Assembly (NCBI RefSeq): GCF_026719745.1
Contig: NZ_JAPPRQ010000136.1
Coordinates: forward strand, 1 to 64,000
Source: Clostridium sp. ZS2-4
GTDB lineage: Bacteria; Bacillota; Clostridia; Clostridiales; Clostridiaceae
Direction of reading: 5' to 3'
DNA: 64,000 nucleotides
Of this stretch, positions 8,801 through 17,237 are shown in pieces. The translations under genes were made by a program, and so were the position numbers. The notes beneath the pieces are model-generated. The model made no database searches, was not told the origin of the DNA, and worked only from the letters and a program-made list of their open reading frames with translations. Every line of letters begins with the position of its first letter. Position 1 is the first letter of the stretch.

Positions 8801-11800
8801 TATAAGTAAAGATGCTAAGAAAGAAGAGTTTAAGGCAACAGCTTCACAAGAAAAAATGCTTAGAAGAATAAGTAGAAAAACTTGGGCTTATTTTGAAGAC
8901 TTTGTAAATGAAAAAGATAATTGGCTGGCACCTGATAATTATCAGGTGAATCCTCCAAATGGGGTTGCACGAAGGACATCTCCAACTAATATTGCTATGG
9001 GTTTAACATCTAATTTGACAGCTTATGACTTGGGATACATTGGATTAGAAGAAAATCTTCAAAGATTAAAGAATATTTTAAAGTCTATGGATAAGTTAAA
9101 AAAATATAAAGGACATTTTTATAATTGGTACGATACTGAAACTATGAATACATTAAATCCTGAATATATTTCAACTGTTGACAGTGGTAATTTGGTTGGA
9201 TATTTATGGCTATTAGGTGAAAGTTTAGAGGAGTATAAAAATATTCCATTGATAAATAAAAATATGATGAAAGGAATATGTGATACTCTTTCATTGGCCA
9301 ATGAAGAAATTAGTAAAGAGTTAGGTTTAGAGGATACGTACAGAGATATAATCAAAAAAATTAGTAGTGCAAATTTTGATATAGTTTCTTGGAAAAAAAT
9401 ATTGTCTGATATTTTTAGTAAAGCAGTAGATATAGAAAAGTCTCAAAAGGATAAGAAACTTTACTGGAACAATAAAGTAAAGAATACTGCTGCTAAAGCT
9501 TTAGGTGAAATGCAGAGAGTTTTACCATGGATTGATTTAGTTACTGAAAATAGAGATGAAATAGGAGAATTATATGGAAAGTTAAATTCTTTAGCATTAC
9601 AAACTCCTTTAAATTCTTTTGTCAAGGAAACAGATAACTTAGTGCTAAAATCTAAAAAGTACAATAATGATTTACAAAAATTATTAAGTAATAGTAAAGT
9701 TGCTGTTGAAAAAGTTTTAAGTGCTATGGAAGAATTAAAACAAATTGCTGTCAGGATGTCTGAGGACACAGATTTTACAATGCTTTATGATAAACAGAGA
9801 GGTCTGTTTGCCATTGGTTATGATGTGGAAAAAGATAGTTTGGGTAAAAGTTACTATGACCTATTGGCTTCAGAAGCAAGGCAAGCAAGTTTTGTAGCCA
9901 TAGCAAAAGGAGATATAGACCAAAAACATTGGTTTAAGCTTGGTAGAGCTATGACTATAATGGGAAAAAGCAAAGGATTGGTTTCATGGAGTGGAACAAT
10001 GTTTGAATATTTGATGCCCTTATTGATTATGAAAGCATATCCAGATACACTTTTGGATGCAACTTATAAGGCAGTTGTAGAAGGACAGAAAAAATATTGC
10101 AGAAGCAAAAAGGTACCATGGGGAGTGTCAGAATCAGCTTTTAGAAGCTTTGATGTAAGTAAGAATTATCAATATAAGGCTTTTGGTATACCAGGTATAG
10201 GACTTAAGAGAGGTCTTGTAAATGAACTTGTAATATCTCCATATTCTACTGTTATGGCACTTCAAGTAGATGCGCAAGGAGCTATATATAATATGGAAAG
10301 ACTTATAGGTGAAGGATTAGAAGACAGATATGGTTTTTATGAAGCAGTAGATTATACAAAAGATAGAATACCTAAGGGAAATAAAAATTCCATAGTAAAA
10401 TGCTTTATGGTTCATCACGAAGGTATGAGCTTAATGGCTTTAGATAATGTATTGAAAGATAATATACTTCAAAAGAGGTTTCATAATATTTCAAAGGTAA
10501 AGGCTACTGAATTATTGCTTCAAGAAAAGGTGCCAAACAGAATTGTATATGAAAGAGAACATAGATTTGAAGCTTCAGATATGTCTTACGATAAACAAAA
10601 TATTATGGTTAGAAAATTCAATACAGCCAATACAGATATGCCAGAGACTCATTTGTTATCTAATGGAAGTTATTCTATGATGATTTCAAATAGTGGAAGT
10701 GGCTATGGAAAAAAAGAGGATATGACTATATATAGATGGAAAGAAGATGTAACCTTAGACAGCAGTGGAATGTTCTTTTATATTAAGAATGTTAAGGACA
10801 ATAAATATTGGAGTAACACTTATGAGCCATGCAAAAATGAAGGTGATAAATATGAAGTTATATTTTCCTTGGATAAAGCTGAATTCAAAAGAGAAGATAG
10901 AGACATTTCTACTTATACGGAAATCGCAGTATCAAATGAAGATGATGCAGAAGTAAGAAGGATATCTATTGCTAATCATGGAAATGAAACTAAAATTATA
11001 GAGATAACCAGCTATTGTGAGGTAACTTTAGCGCCGTTAAATTCAGATATAGTGCATCCAGCTTTTGGGAATCTTTTCATAAGAACAGAATTTATTCAAA
11101 ATCCAGAATGTGTTATTGCAAATAGAAGACCGAGAGCTAAAGGACAGAAAAAGCCTTTTGTTATTCAGACTATTGCTTTAAAAGGAACCTCCGTAGGAAC
11201 AGTACAATATGAAACAAGTAGAGTTAATTTTACAGGAAGAGGAAAAAACTTGACTTTCCCAAATGCCATGGAAGGAGATACCCCACTACAAAATACTGTG
11301 GGTGCTGTACTTGATCCTATCATAAGTATGAGAAAGAGAGTTAGAATTGAACCAGGAGAAACCTGCATAATTGCATATACTACAGCAGTTGCGGATTCAA
11401 AAGAAGATGCAATTGAGATTGCTGAAAAATACAGAGAACTTAATAATGTCAATAGAGCATTTGAACTTGCATTGACACAAAATGCGGTTGAAATGAAATA
11501 CCTAGGTATTAAATCACTGCAAGCTAATCTTTATCAATCAATGGCTTCTAAAATATTATATTTAAGTCCACTATTTGAAGAACGTTCAGAATATATAAGG
11601 AATATAAAAAGAGGTCAATCATCTTTGTGGAAATATGGTATTTCAGGAGATATACCTATTGTTCTTGCAGTAGTAAAAGAAAATAAACATAAAGATATGA
11701 TAAGGCAAATGTTAAATGCTCATGAATATTGGAGTATAAAAGGGTTGAAAGTTGATCTTGTAATATTAAATTTACAAGAAACAGCATATACTCAACCACT

Positions 11801-14495
11801 TCAAGATTCTATTAGAGATGTAATTGCAACAAGTCATGCAAGAGATAAACAAAATAAATCAGGGGGAGTATTCTTATATAATAAGGCTACTATTGAAAAG
11901 GAAGATATTGATTTGCTAATGGCCATTTCAAAATTAGTTATAGAAGGTGATAAAGGTCTTGTAGTAAATCAAATTAAAACAGAAACGAAGCAGAAAAAAC
12001 AAATGGATCTTCTTCCAGTTGTTAATAGAACCTGTGTATTTAAGTCTTATAAATTTATAGAAAATAAACTTTACTTTTTTAATGATATTGGTGGTTTTGA
12101 TTTAGAGAATGATCAATATGTTATAAAATTAAAGAATGGAAAAAATACTCCTGCACCATGGATAAATGTAGTTTCAAATAGAAATTTTGGCTTTCATGTT
12201 TCGGAAAGCGGCTCAGCTTATACGTGGTATAAAAATAGTAGAGAAAATAAGATAACAACTTGGTCAAATGACTGGGTAAGTGATACACCATCAGAAGCTG
12301 CTTATTTGAGAGATGAGGAAAGCGGAGACATATGGAGCATTACAGCAAAGCCAATCAGGGATAGCGGAGAATATATAATAGAGCATGGCTTTGGATATTC
12401 TAATTTCAAGCACGAAGCATATGGTATAGTTGGAGAAATGACAATGTTTGTGCCTAAAGATGATAATGTTAAATTATGTGAAATAACTTTAAAGAATAAC
12501 TCTACTATGGATAGAAGACTATCTTTAACTTATTATGCACAAACCGTTTTAGGTGTTGTACCACAGCATACATCTATTCATATAGCAACTTCTTTAAATA
12601 ATAAGAAAAAATATATTTCAGCTCAAAATCCATATAGCGAACATTTTGGAAATCTGCATGCGTATTTAAAGATTGCAGGAGGAGAAGAAGAGAGCTTTAC
12701 CGGAGATAGAAAAGAGTTTATAGGAAGAGGAAGAAGTATAGAAGATCCAGAAGCTTTGAAGAGAGTTAGATTGTCTAATACAACTGGAGGAGGATATGAT
12801 CCTTGTCTTTGCCAAAATGTTAAGTTTACAATTAAAGCAGGAGAAGAAAAAACTTTGATAGTTATGCTTGGAGAAGATGAGAGTATAGAGGCTGTTGAAA
12901 AGGTAATTGGAAAGTATGAAGACATAAAAAGAGTAGAAGAAGAACTAAAAAATGTTAAAGATTACTGGGAAAAACTACTTCATACAATTAAAGTAAAAAC
13001 TCCTGATAGAACAATGGATATAATGTTAAATGGATGGTTGTTGTACCAAACAATAGTATGTAGAATTTGGGCAAGAAGTGCTTTCTATCAATCAGGAGGA
13101 GCTTATGGATTCAGAGATCAGCTTCAAGATATGATGGCAGTAGCTTATGTTGATCCTAATATGACCAGAGAACATATTATATATAGTGCTTCCAGACAAT
13201 TCTTAGAAGGAGATGTGCAGCACTGGTGGCATCCAGGGGTTGATAGTGGTATAAGAACTAGATTCTCAGATGATTTATTATGGCTTCCATATGTTACAGC
13301 AGATTATATAAAGAGAACTGGAGATTACAGTATACTTGATGAAGAAGCTTATTATCTTGAAGATAAACCGTTAGCTGAAGGGGAAGATGAAAGATATACT
13401 ATATCGAAGCGATCAGATAAAAAAGGTTCTATTTATGAACACTGTATAAAAGCAATAGAAAGAGGATTAAAATTTGGACCTCATAATATACCACTCATGG
13501 GATCGGGAGATTGGAATGATGGAATGAGTGAAATAGGAAACAAAGGAAAAGGTGAAAGTGTATGGCTTGGATGGTTCCTATACAGTATATTAGATGATTT
13601 TAAAGAGATATGTAAAGTAAAAGGTGATGAGTATAGGGTTCAAAGATACGATGAAATGAAGGACTTTATACAAGAAAACTTAGAAAAGAATGCTTGGGAT
13701 GGAAATTGGTACAGAAGAGCATATTTTGACGATGGTTCTCCATTGGGTTCAATTGAGAATGATGAATGTCAGATAGACTCTTTATCTCAATCTTGGGCTA
13801 TTATTTCTAAGGCAGGAGATAAGAAGAGAATTAAAGAGGCTATGAATGCCTTAGAAAAATATCTTATTAAAGAAGATATAGGAATGGTATTCTTGCTTAC
13901 ACCTCCTTTTGAAAATGGTAGGGAAGAACCAGGTTATATAAAAGGATACGTGCCAGGAGTTCGTGAAAATGGAGGACAGTATACTCATGCAGCAACTTGG
14001 GTAGTTCTTGCAATGACGGAGCTTGGATATGGTGATAAGGCTTGGAAGATTTACAATATGCTAAATCCAATAAATCATACAAAATCTTATTATGGATGCG
14101 AAAGATATAAGGTAGAACCATATGTAATGACAGCAGATGTATATGGTAGAGAGCCACACATAGGAAGAGGAGGCTGGAGTTGGTATACAGGTACCTCAGG
14201 TTGGATGTACAGAGTAGCTATTGAAGGAATACTGGGACTCAAATTTAAAGGCGAAAAAGGTTTTGTTATAGAACCTACTATTCCAAAAGAGTGGAATGAG
14301 TTTGAAATTGAGTATAATAGAGGAGAATGCAAATATATAATAAAAGTTACAAAAGGTGAGCAAGAGCAAATTAAATTAGATGGAAAAGTAATGAAAGATA
14401 ATATAATTCCATACTTAGAATCAGGTGTTCACCAAGTAGAAGTTGCATTTAAATCAGAAGTGGCAGCTGTAGAAGAATGGTGTAATATAGAATAA
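5844..14495 (+). CDS. Cyclic beta-1,2-glucan synthase-like protein (GT84/GH94)
   Basis: A giant 2,883-residue membrane enzyme, close in length to Brucella Cgs and Agrobacterium ChvB. In order: an N-terminal membrane helix (residues 2-20), a long soluble stretch, helices near 419-445 and 455-475, a GT84 glycosyltransferase domain with LDCDTQLPRDSA (about 636-647) and RWVRGDWQLLPW (about 788-799), several helices between about 825 and 990, a glucoamylase-like domain (RTSPTNIAMGLTS near 1045; GLVSWSGTMFEYLMPLL near 1377), beta-sandwich regions, and a C-terminal GH94 phosphorylase domain (GGAYGFRDQLQDMMA near 2416, GSGDWNDGM near 2553, GGWSWYTGTSGWMYR near 2776). In known family members the protein primes, elongates and cyclises beta-1,2-glucan from UDP-glucose, and the GH94 part trims length. 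No exporter gene is nearby. AGGAG eight bases upstream supports the ATG at 5844. The stop codon lies inside a hairpin of the following repeat element. Confidence 0.88.
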   Translation: MTYVIVLILAVLVALIYIIFYNNKKTEENILEDIPVIDVNKEDLEKHALEISNHYSSSKNINYKRKLIKNLDKRYSSIIKGYEYIDKDVRSKKEVAPAAEWLLDNLYLVEKEYKHIKQNMPEKYYKNLPVIDRGIMKGYPRIYNIAVELVSHTDGKMDEDTIEKFIKAYQTNTVLTSGELWALPIMLRIALIQNISKITENIVFSQQEKRRADTIADRLIDALSNKKIEEELEKIANEDILFTCHFTERLLKVLRDNGVDYIEAYKWIDEKLEIQETNSEKMINLEHHKQADYQFSMGNCINSIREVEAINWRESFEKVSIVENILKKDPANIYDKMDFESRDYYRHRIEEIAKNIKKPESFVAKKAVECAVEANEDHDRDYEKHVGYYIVDKGTDCLKTKSNFKDKGIKGTKNNIKKHAIGYYIGTIIVFTVITMAVFMVASYFNDTERILWRYIIAAAVLLIPCSEIVISILNWNVNHLTTPKLVPKIEFKEGLGEKNRTIVVIPTIINNVNKVHELVNNMEVYFLGNRDRNLYFALLSDFKDSSIKTEKEDKEIVKAALKEIKKLNKKYAEDREDIFYFFSRYRQYNEKEGKWLGWERKRGKLMEFNQLIRGNNKTSYDVISGDISKLKKAKYVITLDCDTQLPRDSAKKLIGAMAHILNIPHIEKDKKRVVRGYGIMQPRISVGTVSANKTLFSRIFSGETGIDTYTTAVSDVYQDLFQEGIFTGKGIYEIDVFNHMLNGGIPENSILSHDLLEGEYTRCALVTDIELIDGYPAYYNASTKRLHRWVRGDWQLLPWFNNRESLRTLSKFKMLDNLRRSLLAPSIILLFALSFNFLPDGTDKWIIAAILALLCPLLFDVTETVISPIRGISLSGKIKDGKNVVEQVFLIFCFLPYTAYLMVDAIIRTVYRLSISKKNLLEWQPAADVEAKSGKNLSNYVSSMWPSSLISVVILLAAFSKSPNSGIFMIPSCALWFINPYIAYYISKDAKKEEFKATASQEKMLRRISRKTWAYFEDFVNEKDNWLAPDNYQVNPPNGVARRTSPTNIAMGLTSNLTAYDLGYIGLEENLQRLKNILKSMDKLKKYKGHFYNWYDTETMNTLNPEYISTVDSGNLVGYLWLLGESLEEYKNIPLINKNMMKGICDTLSLANEEISKELGLEDTYRDIIKKISSANFDIVSWKKILSDIFSKAVDIEKSQKDKKLYWNNKVKNTAAKALGEMQRVLPWIDLVTENRDEIGELYGKLNSLALQTPLNSFVKETDNLVLKSKKYNNDLQKLLSNSKVAVEKVLSAMEELKQIAVRMSEDTDFTMLYDKQRGLFAIGYDVEKDSLGKSYYDLLASEARQASFVAIAKGDIDQKHWFKLGRAMTIMGKSKGLVSWSGTMFEYLMPLLIMKAYPDTLLDATYKAVVEGQKKYCRSKKVPWGVSESAFRSFDVSKNYQYKAFGIPGIGLKRGLVNELVISPYSTVMALQVDAQGAIYNMERLIGEGLEDRYGFYEAVDYTKDRIPKGNKNSIVKCFMVHHEGMSLMALDNVLKDNILQKRFHNISKVKATELLLQEKVPNRIVYEREHRFEASDMSYDKQNIMVRKFNTANTDMPETHLLSNGSYSMMISNSGSGYGKKEDMTIYRWKEDVTLDSSGMFFYIKNVKDNKYWSNTYEPCKNEGDKYEVIFSLDKAEFKREDRDISTYTEIAVSNEDDAEVRRISIANHGNETKIIEITSYCEVTLAPLNSDIVHPAFGNLFIRTEFIQNPECVIANRRPRAKGQKKPFVIQTIALKGTSVGTVQYETSRVNFTGRGKNLTFPNAMEGDTPLQNTVGAVLDPIISMRKRVRIEPGETCIIAYTTAVADSKEDAIEIAEKYRELNNVNRAFELALTQNAVEMKYLGIKSLQANLYQSMASKILYLSPLFEERSEYIRNIKRGQSSLWKYGISGDIPIVLAVVKENKHKDMIRQMLNAHEYWSIKGLKVDLVILNLQETAYTQPLQDSIRDVIATSHARDKQNKSGGVFLYNKATIEKEDIDLLMAISKLVIEGDKGLVVNQIKTETKQKKQMDLLPVVNRTCVFKSYKFIENKLYFFNDIGGFDLENDQYVIKLKNGKNTPAPWINVVSNRNFGFHVSESGSAYTWYKNSRENKITTWSNDWVSDTPSEAAYLRDEESGDIWSITAKPIRDSGEYIIEHGFGYSNFKHEAYGIVGEMTMFVPKDDNVKLCEITLKNNSTMDRRLSLTYYAQTVLGVVPQHTSIHIATSLNNKKKYISAQNPYSEHFGNLHAYLKIAGGEEESFTGDRKEFIGRGRSIEDPEALKRVRLSNTTGGGYDPCLCQNVKFTIKAGEEKTLIVMLGEDESIEAVEKVIGKYEDIKRVEEELKNVKDYWEKLLHTIKVKTPDRTMDIMLNGWLLYQTIVCRIWARSAFYQSGGAYGFRDQLQDMMAVAYVDPNMTREHIIYSASRQFLEGDVQHWWHPGVDSGIRTRFSDDLLWLPYVTADYIKRTGDYSILDEEAYYLEDKPLAEGEDERYTISKRSDKKGSIYEHCIKAIERGLKFGPHNIPLMGSGDWNDGMSEIGNKGKGESVWLGWFLYSILDDFKEICKVKGDEYRVQRYDEMKDFIQENLEKNAWDGNWYRRAYFDDGSPLGSIENDECQIDSLSQSWAIISKAGDKKRIKEAMNALEKYLIKEDIGMVFLLTPPFENGREEPGYIKGYVPGVRENGGQYTHAATWVVLAMTELGYGDKAWKIYNMLNPINHTKSYYGCERYKVEPYVMTADVYGREPHIGRGGWSWYTGTSGWMYRVAIEGILGLKFKGEKGFVIEPTIPKEWNEFEIEYNRGECKYIIKVTKGEQEQIKLDGKVMKDNIIPYLESGVHQVEVAFKSEVAAVEEWCNIE

Positions 14496-14815
14496 TGTTG
14501 CGACGCAACATTATTCTAGTAACCAGTAGCCAGTAACTAGTAACCAGTGGAGGAGGATTTTCTTCCTTTCGTCAGAAAATCTTTTAATAAATTAAAAGTT
14601 TAAAAGCTAGTGAAAATTTTAGATTAAAATTTTCACTAGCTTTTATCTTAGAGCGATAACTCAAGAGATATATTACTTAATGTAAGGCTAAACGTATTTA
14701 TTTTGAAATAACTTTTAAATTTAAAGATTTTCTGACATAAGGAAGAAAATCAACATAGCCTGGCTACTGGTTACTGGTACCTGGTTACTAAAGAAAAGTG
14801 CTTCGCACTTTTCTT
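14489..14815. repeat. Heptad palindromic element, full-length copy, core type A
   Basis: The clearest full copy, filling the whole convergent gap. Left hairpin AGAATAATGTTGC/GCAACATTATTCT (14489-14517); left arm AGTAACC, AGTAGCC, AGTAACT, AGTAACC; core beginning GGAGGATTTTCTTCC with GTCAGAAAATC, mirrored near 14730 by GATTTTCTGAC and by AAGGAAGAAAATC, around an inner hairpin (AAAGCTAGTGAAAATTTT and its inverse, about 14601-14645); right arm CTGGCTACTGGTTACTGG; right hairpin AAGAAAAGTGC/GCACTTTTCTT (14791-14815). The stop codons of both flanking genes lie within the two hairpins, so the ends probably act as terminators. The same core recurs at 51965-52158. Confidence 0.88.
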
Positions 14816-15035
14816 ATATATCCTCTCCTCCATTGTAAGTATAATCAAACTCAGCATTTGATATGTCATTTGAAACTATAGGATCTCTTACAGGATCAGG
14901 AAGTTCTGTATAGTCAACTTGAGAATGTGCTTTTATTCTTTTTGGTTTTTCTTCAAGAAAACCTCTTTCATGAGGACCGTATACTGTACTGGATTGCATA
15001 TTTTCTTGTATATTTTTTTTCTTGCTTTTTTTCAT
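14814..15035 (-). CDS. Small conserved-looking hypothetical protein, 73 aa
   Basis: Not firmly recognised. It has a lysine-rich N-terminus (MKKSKKKNIQENMQ), then SSTVYGPHERGFLEEKPKR, and an acidic aromatic C-terminus (AEFDYTYNGGEDI). There are no membrane segments. AAAGGGG lies about eight bases before the ATG, and the frame is open to a stop within the terminator hairpin of the repeat element. The YGPHERGF stretch reminds me of short clostridial proteins of unknown function, but I cannot assign a family. It is divergent from desulfoferrodoxin. Confidence 0.7.
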   Translation of the reverse strand: MKKSKKKNIQENMQSSTVYGPHERGFLEEKPKRIKAHSQVDYTELPDPVRDPIVSNDISNAEFDYTYNGGEDI

Positions 15036-15208
15036 TATTAAACCCCTTTCACAATTTATCTTTTCTTTTCAAAACTTAGTATTCCACTAAAAGAAAAAAT
15101 AATTATGAAATAAATTTTAAAATTTTTATAATTTTAAGAAGGAAAAATAAAATGCTTGTAGAATATAATTATTAAGAAATAATAAATGTTGTTTAAGGAG
15201 GAGTAAAA

Positions 15209-15595
15209 ATGACAGTATTAAGAGAAGTTTATAAATGTGAGATTTGTGGTAACATGGCAGAGATGGTTCATACAGGTGGGGGACAAATGTCTTGTTGTGG
15301 AAGGTTAATGAAGCTTATGAAAGAAAATAGTGTAGATGCAGCTAATGAGAAACATGTACCTGTTATTGAAAAAATTCAAGGCGGAGTTAAGGTTAAAGTT
15401 GGGGAAGTGGAGCATCCAATGATGGATAAGCATTATATTGAATGGATAGAAGTACACACTGAAAATAAAGTGTATAGAAAATTCTTAAATCCAGGAGAAA
15501 AACCAGAAGCTGTATTTATGGTTGAAGAAGAAGTTTTATATGCAAGAGGATTCTGTAATTTACATGGGCTTTGGAAAAGTGAAAAAACTAATTAA
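15209..15595 (+). CDS. dfx: Desulfoferrodoxin (superoxide reductase)
   Basis: Reduces superoxide to hydrogen peroxide in the cytoplasm of anaerobes. The 128-residue protein has the two-iron form: an N-terminal desulforedoxin domain with Cys10, Cys13, Cys29, Cys30 (CEIC and CC), and a superoxide reductase domain with the active-site His4Cys set His49, His69, His75, Cys116 and His119, with Glu47-Lys48 before His49 (EKHVP). All iron ligands are intact. AAGGAGG is seven bases before the ATG. The trpS T-box promoter begins three bases after its stop codon, so it is probably monocistronic. Confidence 0.96.
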   Translation: MTVLREVYKCEICGNMAEMVHTGGGQMSCCGRLMKLMKENSVDAANEKHVPVIEKIQGGVKVKVGEVEHPMMDKHYIEWIEVHTENKVYRKFLNPGEKPEAVFMVEEEVLYARGFCNLHGLWKSEKTN

Positions 15596-15598
15596 TAC

Positions 15599-15627
15599 TT
15601 GACAAAAATTTATAATGAGAATATTAT
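15599..15627 (+). promoter_or_regulatory. Promoter of the trpS T-box leader
   Basis: TTGACA, 17 bases, TATTAT, beginning one base after the dfx stop codon. Confidence 0.8.
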
Positions 15628-15633
15628 ATAAAA

Positions 15634-15912
15634 AATAGATAGTAAAAATCTGTGAAGAGAAGTAAGTAGGCTTAAAAACAGATTTAAAGAGAGTTGCAGA
15701 TGGTGTGATTGCAGCAGTTATGCTTAAGCTGAATGGGTCTTGGAGATTCTAAATGAATTTTTAAGTAGTTTTAGACGTTAGCCTTACGTTACAAAGGCAG
15801 GATATTTGCAATGTATCTGCAATTAGGAAAAGCTTTAGCTTTTTGAATTTAGGTGGTACCGCGTGTATAATACGCCCTATATAACAAAAAATGTTATGTA
15901 GGGCTTTTGTTT
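15634..15912 (+). promoter_or_regulatory. T-box leader (Trp) controlling trpS
   Basis: Contains the T-box sequence AGGTGGTACCGCG (15851-15863), followed by a terminator (GCCCTATATAAC/GTTATGTAGGGC, 15874-15904, then TTTTG). The likely specifier codon is TGG at 15734-15736 in GAATGGGTC, matching the downstream Trp-tRNA synthetase. Uncharged tRNA-Trp should favour the antiterminator and switch the gene on. It fills most of the gene-free stretch 15596-15979. Confidence 0.92.
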
Positions 15913-15979
15913 TTATTTTTTATTGTTGCAAGTAATAAAATTCTACATATTAATTTTAAACAAAAATGGAGGGATAATA

Positions 15980-16984
15980 ATGGAACAGCAAGAAGCAAAA
16001 AAAGTTATTTTTAGTGGAATACAGCCATCAGGAGAGCTTACTATAGGAAATTACTTAGGAGCATTGAAAAATTGGGTTAAACTTCAAGATCAGTATGAAT
16101 GCTACTATTGCATAGTAGATTTACATGCTATAACTGTAAAGCAAGTTCCTAAAGATTTAAGAGCAAGAACTTTAGAAGTCTTAGCTATATATATTGCTGC
16201 TGGGATTGATCCAGAAAAAAATACATTGTTTATTCAATCACATGTACCAGCTCATAGTGAATTAGGATGGATTTTAAATTGTAATACTTACATGGGCGAA
16301 TTGAGCAGAATGACTCAGTATAAAGACAAATCTCAAAGATATGGAAACAATATATCAGCAGGATTGTTTAATTACCCAGTATTAATGGCTGCAGATATTT
16401 TATTATATCAAACGGATTTAGTACCAGTTGGTGGAGATCAAAAACAACACTTGGAATTAACACGTGATATAGCAGAGAGATTTAATAATGTTTACAGTCC
16501 TACATTTAAGATACCAGATCCATATATTCCTAAGGCAGGAGCAAAAATTATGGATTTACAAGAACCAATTAAAAAAATGTCTAAATCATCTGATAACCCT
16601 AACTCATATATTCTTTTAATGGATCCACCAGAAGTTATAAGAAAGAAAATAAGTAGGTCTGTAACAGATAGCATTGGCGTTGTTAAATACTCAGATGAGC
16701 AGCCGGGAGTTAAAAATTTAATTACTATTTTAAGTGTAATTACAGGGAAGACTCCAGAAGACATAGAAAAAGAATATGAGGGGCAAGGATACGCTCAATT
16801 TAAAAAAGATGTTGCTGAAACTATAATTTCAGAACTAGAACCAATTCAAAAAAGAGTTAAAGAACTACTTTCAGATAAAACTTATCTTGAAGGTATCTAT
16901 AAAAAAGGTGCAGAAAAGGCAAATTATGCAGCTATGAAGACACTTAGAAAAGTACAGAAAAAGATAGGATTTATTCCAAGATAG
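15980..16984 (+). CDS. trpS: Tryptophanyl-tRNA synthetase
   Basis: Charges tRNA-Trp. The 334-residue class I synthetase starts with FSGIQPSGELTIGNYLGAL (the HIGH-equivalent is TIGN) and carries KKMSKSSDNP as the KMSKS loop, with VPVGGDQKQHLELTRDIAERF between them; length is normal. I chose the ATG at 15980 because GGAGGG lies about seven bases upstream; longer in-frame extensions run back into the T-box terminator. It is transcribed from the Trp T-box leader and its stop codon touches the left hairpin of a repeat element. Confidence 0.97.
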   Translation: MEQQEAKKVIFSGIQPSGELTIGNYLGALKNWVKLQDQYECYYCIVDLHAITVKQVPKDLRARTLEVLAIYIAAGIDPEKNTLFIQSHVPAHSELGWILNCNTYMGELSRMTQYKDKSQRYGNNISAGLFNYPVLMAADILLYQTDLVPVGGDQKQHLELTRDIAERFNNVYSPTFKIPDPYIPKAGAKIMDLQEPIKKMSKSSDNPNSYILLMDPPEVIRKKISRSVTDSIGVVKYSDEQPGVKNLITILSVITGKTPEDIEKEYEGQGYAQFKKDVAETIISELEPIQKRVKELLSDKTYLEGIYKKGAEKANYAAMKTLRKVQKKIGFIPR

Positions 16985-17235
16985 AATAAAATTGTGAAGC
17001 AATTTTATTCTAGTAACCAGTCGCCAATCCCCAGTCCCCAGACAATGACGTTTTGCTAATGCAAAACTAAAATTAAAATAAAGCAAAATAGACTTAAAGT
17101 AGATATAATCTATCTTTAAGTCTATTTTAATTTATTTTTATCTAATTGTTCCTAATTGTTTTTATTTTTTTCCTTTACGCTGGGGATTGGTGATTGGCGA
17201 CTGGGGAATATAAGAATGTTGCTTCGCAACATTCT
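16983..17235. repeat. Heptad palindromic element, core type B, full length
   Basis: Left hairpin AGAATAAAATTG/CAATTTTATTCT (16983-17011), arm AGTAACC, AGTCGCC, AATCCCC, AGTCCCC, core with GACGTTTTGCTAATGCAAAA and an inner hairpin (AGACTTAAAG/CTTTAAGTCT region, 17090-17124), inverse arm GGGGATTGGTGATTGG plus CGACTGGGG, right hairpin AGAATGTTGC/GCAACATTCT (17213-17235). It fills the convergent gap between trpS and a Cof-type phosphatase. Confidence 0.87.
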
Positions 17236-17237
17236 CA

